From: Lachnospiraceae bacterium
GTDB taxonomy: Bacteria > Bacillota > Clostridia > Lachnospirales > Lachnospiraceae
Reading direction: 5' to 3'
NCBI GenBank assembly: GCA_003507655.1
Contig: DNUZ01000014.1
Location: 1 to 54,090 of the forward strand
DNA: 54,090 nucleotides
Shown here: piece after piece, positions 53,101-54,090 of the stretch
Layout of the letters: each line of letters begins with the position of its first letter
Numbering within the stretch: position 1 is the first letter of the stretch
Translations under genes and position numbers: made by a program
The notes under the pieces: model-generated
What the model was told of the DNA's origin: nothing
What the model saw: only the letters and a program-made list of their open reading frames with translations
The model's database searches: none

Positions 53101-53357
53101 ATCTTGGTATGTAACTTCTGTCAATTTTCCTACCCAATATTGATAGAATCTACATAGATCTGACGGCGATGCCGTCAACCCATTTCCAAATTCGCTTGCA
53201 GCAAATGACTTCGTAATATATACAGACTACCCGGTCTGTTGCTCATGAGGGGAGCTATTAAGAATATAGGCTGCAAACATATGGATTTCTCCCATCTGCA
53301 TCCGGACATACCCCACCGGATGCAGACTAATCCAAAAAGATAATAATTTAATAATTC

Positions 53358-53386
53358 TTTTCATTTTTTACTATTTCATATATAAT
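53358..53386 (+). promoter_or_regulatory. sigma-A promoter of glpP
   Basis: -35 TTTTCA, 17-base spacer, perfect -10 TATAAT. Transcription would start near 53393, inside the terminator hairpin, or a few bases earlier. Confidence 0.65.
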
Positions 53387-53389
53387 GAA

Positions 53390-53430
53390 GGATAGGATGC
53401 CGGATGGCATACTGTCCTTTTATTTTTTTA
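53390..53430 (+). terminator. leader terminator (attenuator) of glpP
   Basis: GGATAG / CTGTCC outer pairs and ATGCC / GGCAT inner pairs around a GGAT loop, then a 13-base T-rich tract. It ends just before the AAGGAGG of glpP, so transcription of glpP must pass it. Confidence 0.75.
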
Positions 53431-53446
53431 TACAAGGAGGTACTTT

Positions 53447-54013
53447 ATGCATTCTGAATTTATGGAAGCCTTAGAAAACTCTCCTGTCATCGCCGCCGTG
53501 AAGGATGATGACGGATTAAAAAAATGTCTGAAGACCGACAGTTCCATTGTTTTTATTCTCTATGGCGATATCTGCAATATTCCTCAGATCGTAGAAACAG
53601 TCAAATCTGCCGGGAAGATTGCCATGGTGCATGTGGATCTGATCCACGGACTCAGCCCGAAAGAGATCGCCATTGATTTTATCCACCAATATACAAAAGC
53701 CGATGGTATTATTTCCACAAAGGCTCTGCTGATCAAACGTGCCAGCGAGCTTGATCTGTATACGATTCACCGTTTTTTTGTGATCGATTCCATGGCATAC
53801 GAAAGTATTTTTAAGACCATGCGTACCGGAAAACCGGACTGCATCGAGATTCTTCCTGCACTTATGCCAAAGGTCATTCAAAAACTCTGCAAATCCTCTC
53901 CGATTCCGGTCATTGCCGGTGGTATGGTTTCAGAGAAAGAAGACATTATGGCACTTTTACAGGCAGGTGCCGTTTCCGTCTCATCGACCAATCAGGATAC
54001 CTGGTTTATCTGA
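53447..54013 (+). CDS. glpP: glycerol-3-phosphate responsive antiterminator
   Basis: 188 residues, the usual length. GlpP binds glycerol-3-phosphate and lets RNA polymerase pass leader terminators of glycerol genes (known in Bacillus). A TIM-barrel-like fold is indicated by HVDLIHGLSPKEIA, ADGIISTK, RFFVIDS, EILPALMPKV and IAGGMVSEKEDI. AAGGAGG lies 6 bases before the ATG. No glpF, glpK or glpD is in the window; they may be beyond the right edge. Confidence 0.93.
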   Translation: MHSEFMEALENSPVIAAVKDDDGLKKCLKTDSSIVFILYGDICNIPQIVETVKSAGKIAMVHVDLIHGLSPKEIAIDFIHQYTKADGIISTKALLIKRASELDLYTIHRFFVIDSMAYESIFKTMRTGKPDCIEILPALMPKVIQKLCKSSPIPVIAGGMVSEKEDIMALLQAGAVSVSSTNQDTWFI

Positions 54014-54016
54014 TAT

Positions 54017-54090
54017 GATCAGAGGGTTCAAAAGGCGACTCACAACTTAGTGGCTGGCAACTTGCACAAAACCGGGACTGCTTTTGTGAC
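54017..54090. repeat. palindromic repeat family R, copy C, cut by window edge
   Basis: Begins GATCAGAGGGTTCAAAAGGCG four bases after the glpP stop, then continues very like copy B (CACAACTTAGTGGCTGGCAACTTGCACAAAAC block, broken here into its conserved parts). The right arm lies outside the window. Confidence 0.8.

Noticed and set aside
53041..53330. c-di-GMP or other named riboswitch before glpP
   Set aside because: The conserved cores of those classes could not be matched, so only a structured region of unknown type is claimed.
1..54090. CRISPR array, prophage, insertion sequence or integrase
   Set aside because: No regularly spaced direct repeats, no cas genes, no transposase or phage genes were seen; the repeats present are palindromic and dispersed.

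Overview
The window looks like a chromosomal segment of a flagellated, Gram-positive gut Lachnospiraceae bacterium, most like Roseburia or Agathobacter. The basis is gene order and content: a tsaE-tsaB-rimI-tsaD run, pheB-hom-apgM-lysC, ftsE-ftsX-M23-S41-prfB, ftsH-uvrC-hprK and murB-rapZ-whiA, plus a type III glutamine synthetase, an Amt-PII fusion, a YjfB-like motility protein and a YvyF-like protein. The genus is inferred from recognition, not from a search. Most of the window is core housekeeping on the minus strand. The unusual material is in the intergenic gaps.

Left part (1-11.4 kb). The 5' end of a tRNA-Ser with a strong promoter is cut by the left edge. A long minus-strand operon follows, read from tex (8594) through ribU, a YcxB-like protein, tsaE, tsaB, rimI, a zinc-ribbon protein, rnz, a membrane-anchored protein, tsaD and ispD. 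It makes the t6A tRNA modification, tRNA 3' ends and an isoprenoid precursor. A broken surface-protein gene (8728-9556) lies beside a small plus-strand group: a membrane protein, an HEGEH-motif protein and a DUF975-type protein.

Middle part (11.4-31 kb). pheB-hom-apgM-lysC forms an aspartate-family operon. Two long DNA palindromes separate it from prfB, which carries the programmed RF2 frameshift. The FtsEX/M23/S41 cell-division hydrolase group and a PucR/CdaR-like regulator come next. Then come YitT, a divergent GT26-like protein, a long AT-rich gap with DnaA-like boxes, a WalR-box-bearing NlpC/P60 hydrolase, trxB, a YjfB-like gene, a CPBP protease, ridA, cvfB and an acyl-ACP thioesterase.

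Right part (31-54 kb). tRNA-Gln, yigZ and a class A PBP are followed by a nitrogen block (Amt-PII fusion and glnN) with a terminator between the two genes. Then come fba, a lipid kinase, whiA, rapZ, murB, an M18 aminopeptidase, hprK, uvrC and ftsH, with divergent pyrG, a YvyF-like gene and glpP. glpP has a terminator placed almost at its transcription start.

At least three families of palindromic intergenic repeats occur. One has about 20-bp terminal inverted repeats, with copies at 24.9 kb, 27.4 kb and the right edge. The 27.4 kb copy contains a second palindrome whose two hairpins present ATGGAC loops. I found no transposase, phage, CRISPR or defence genes.
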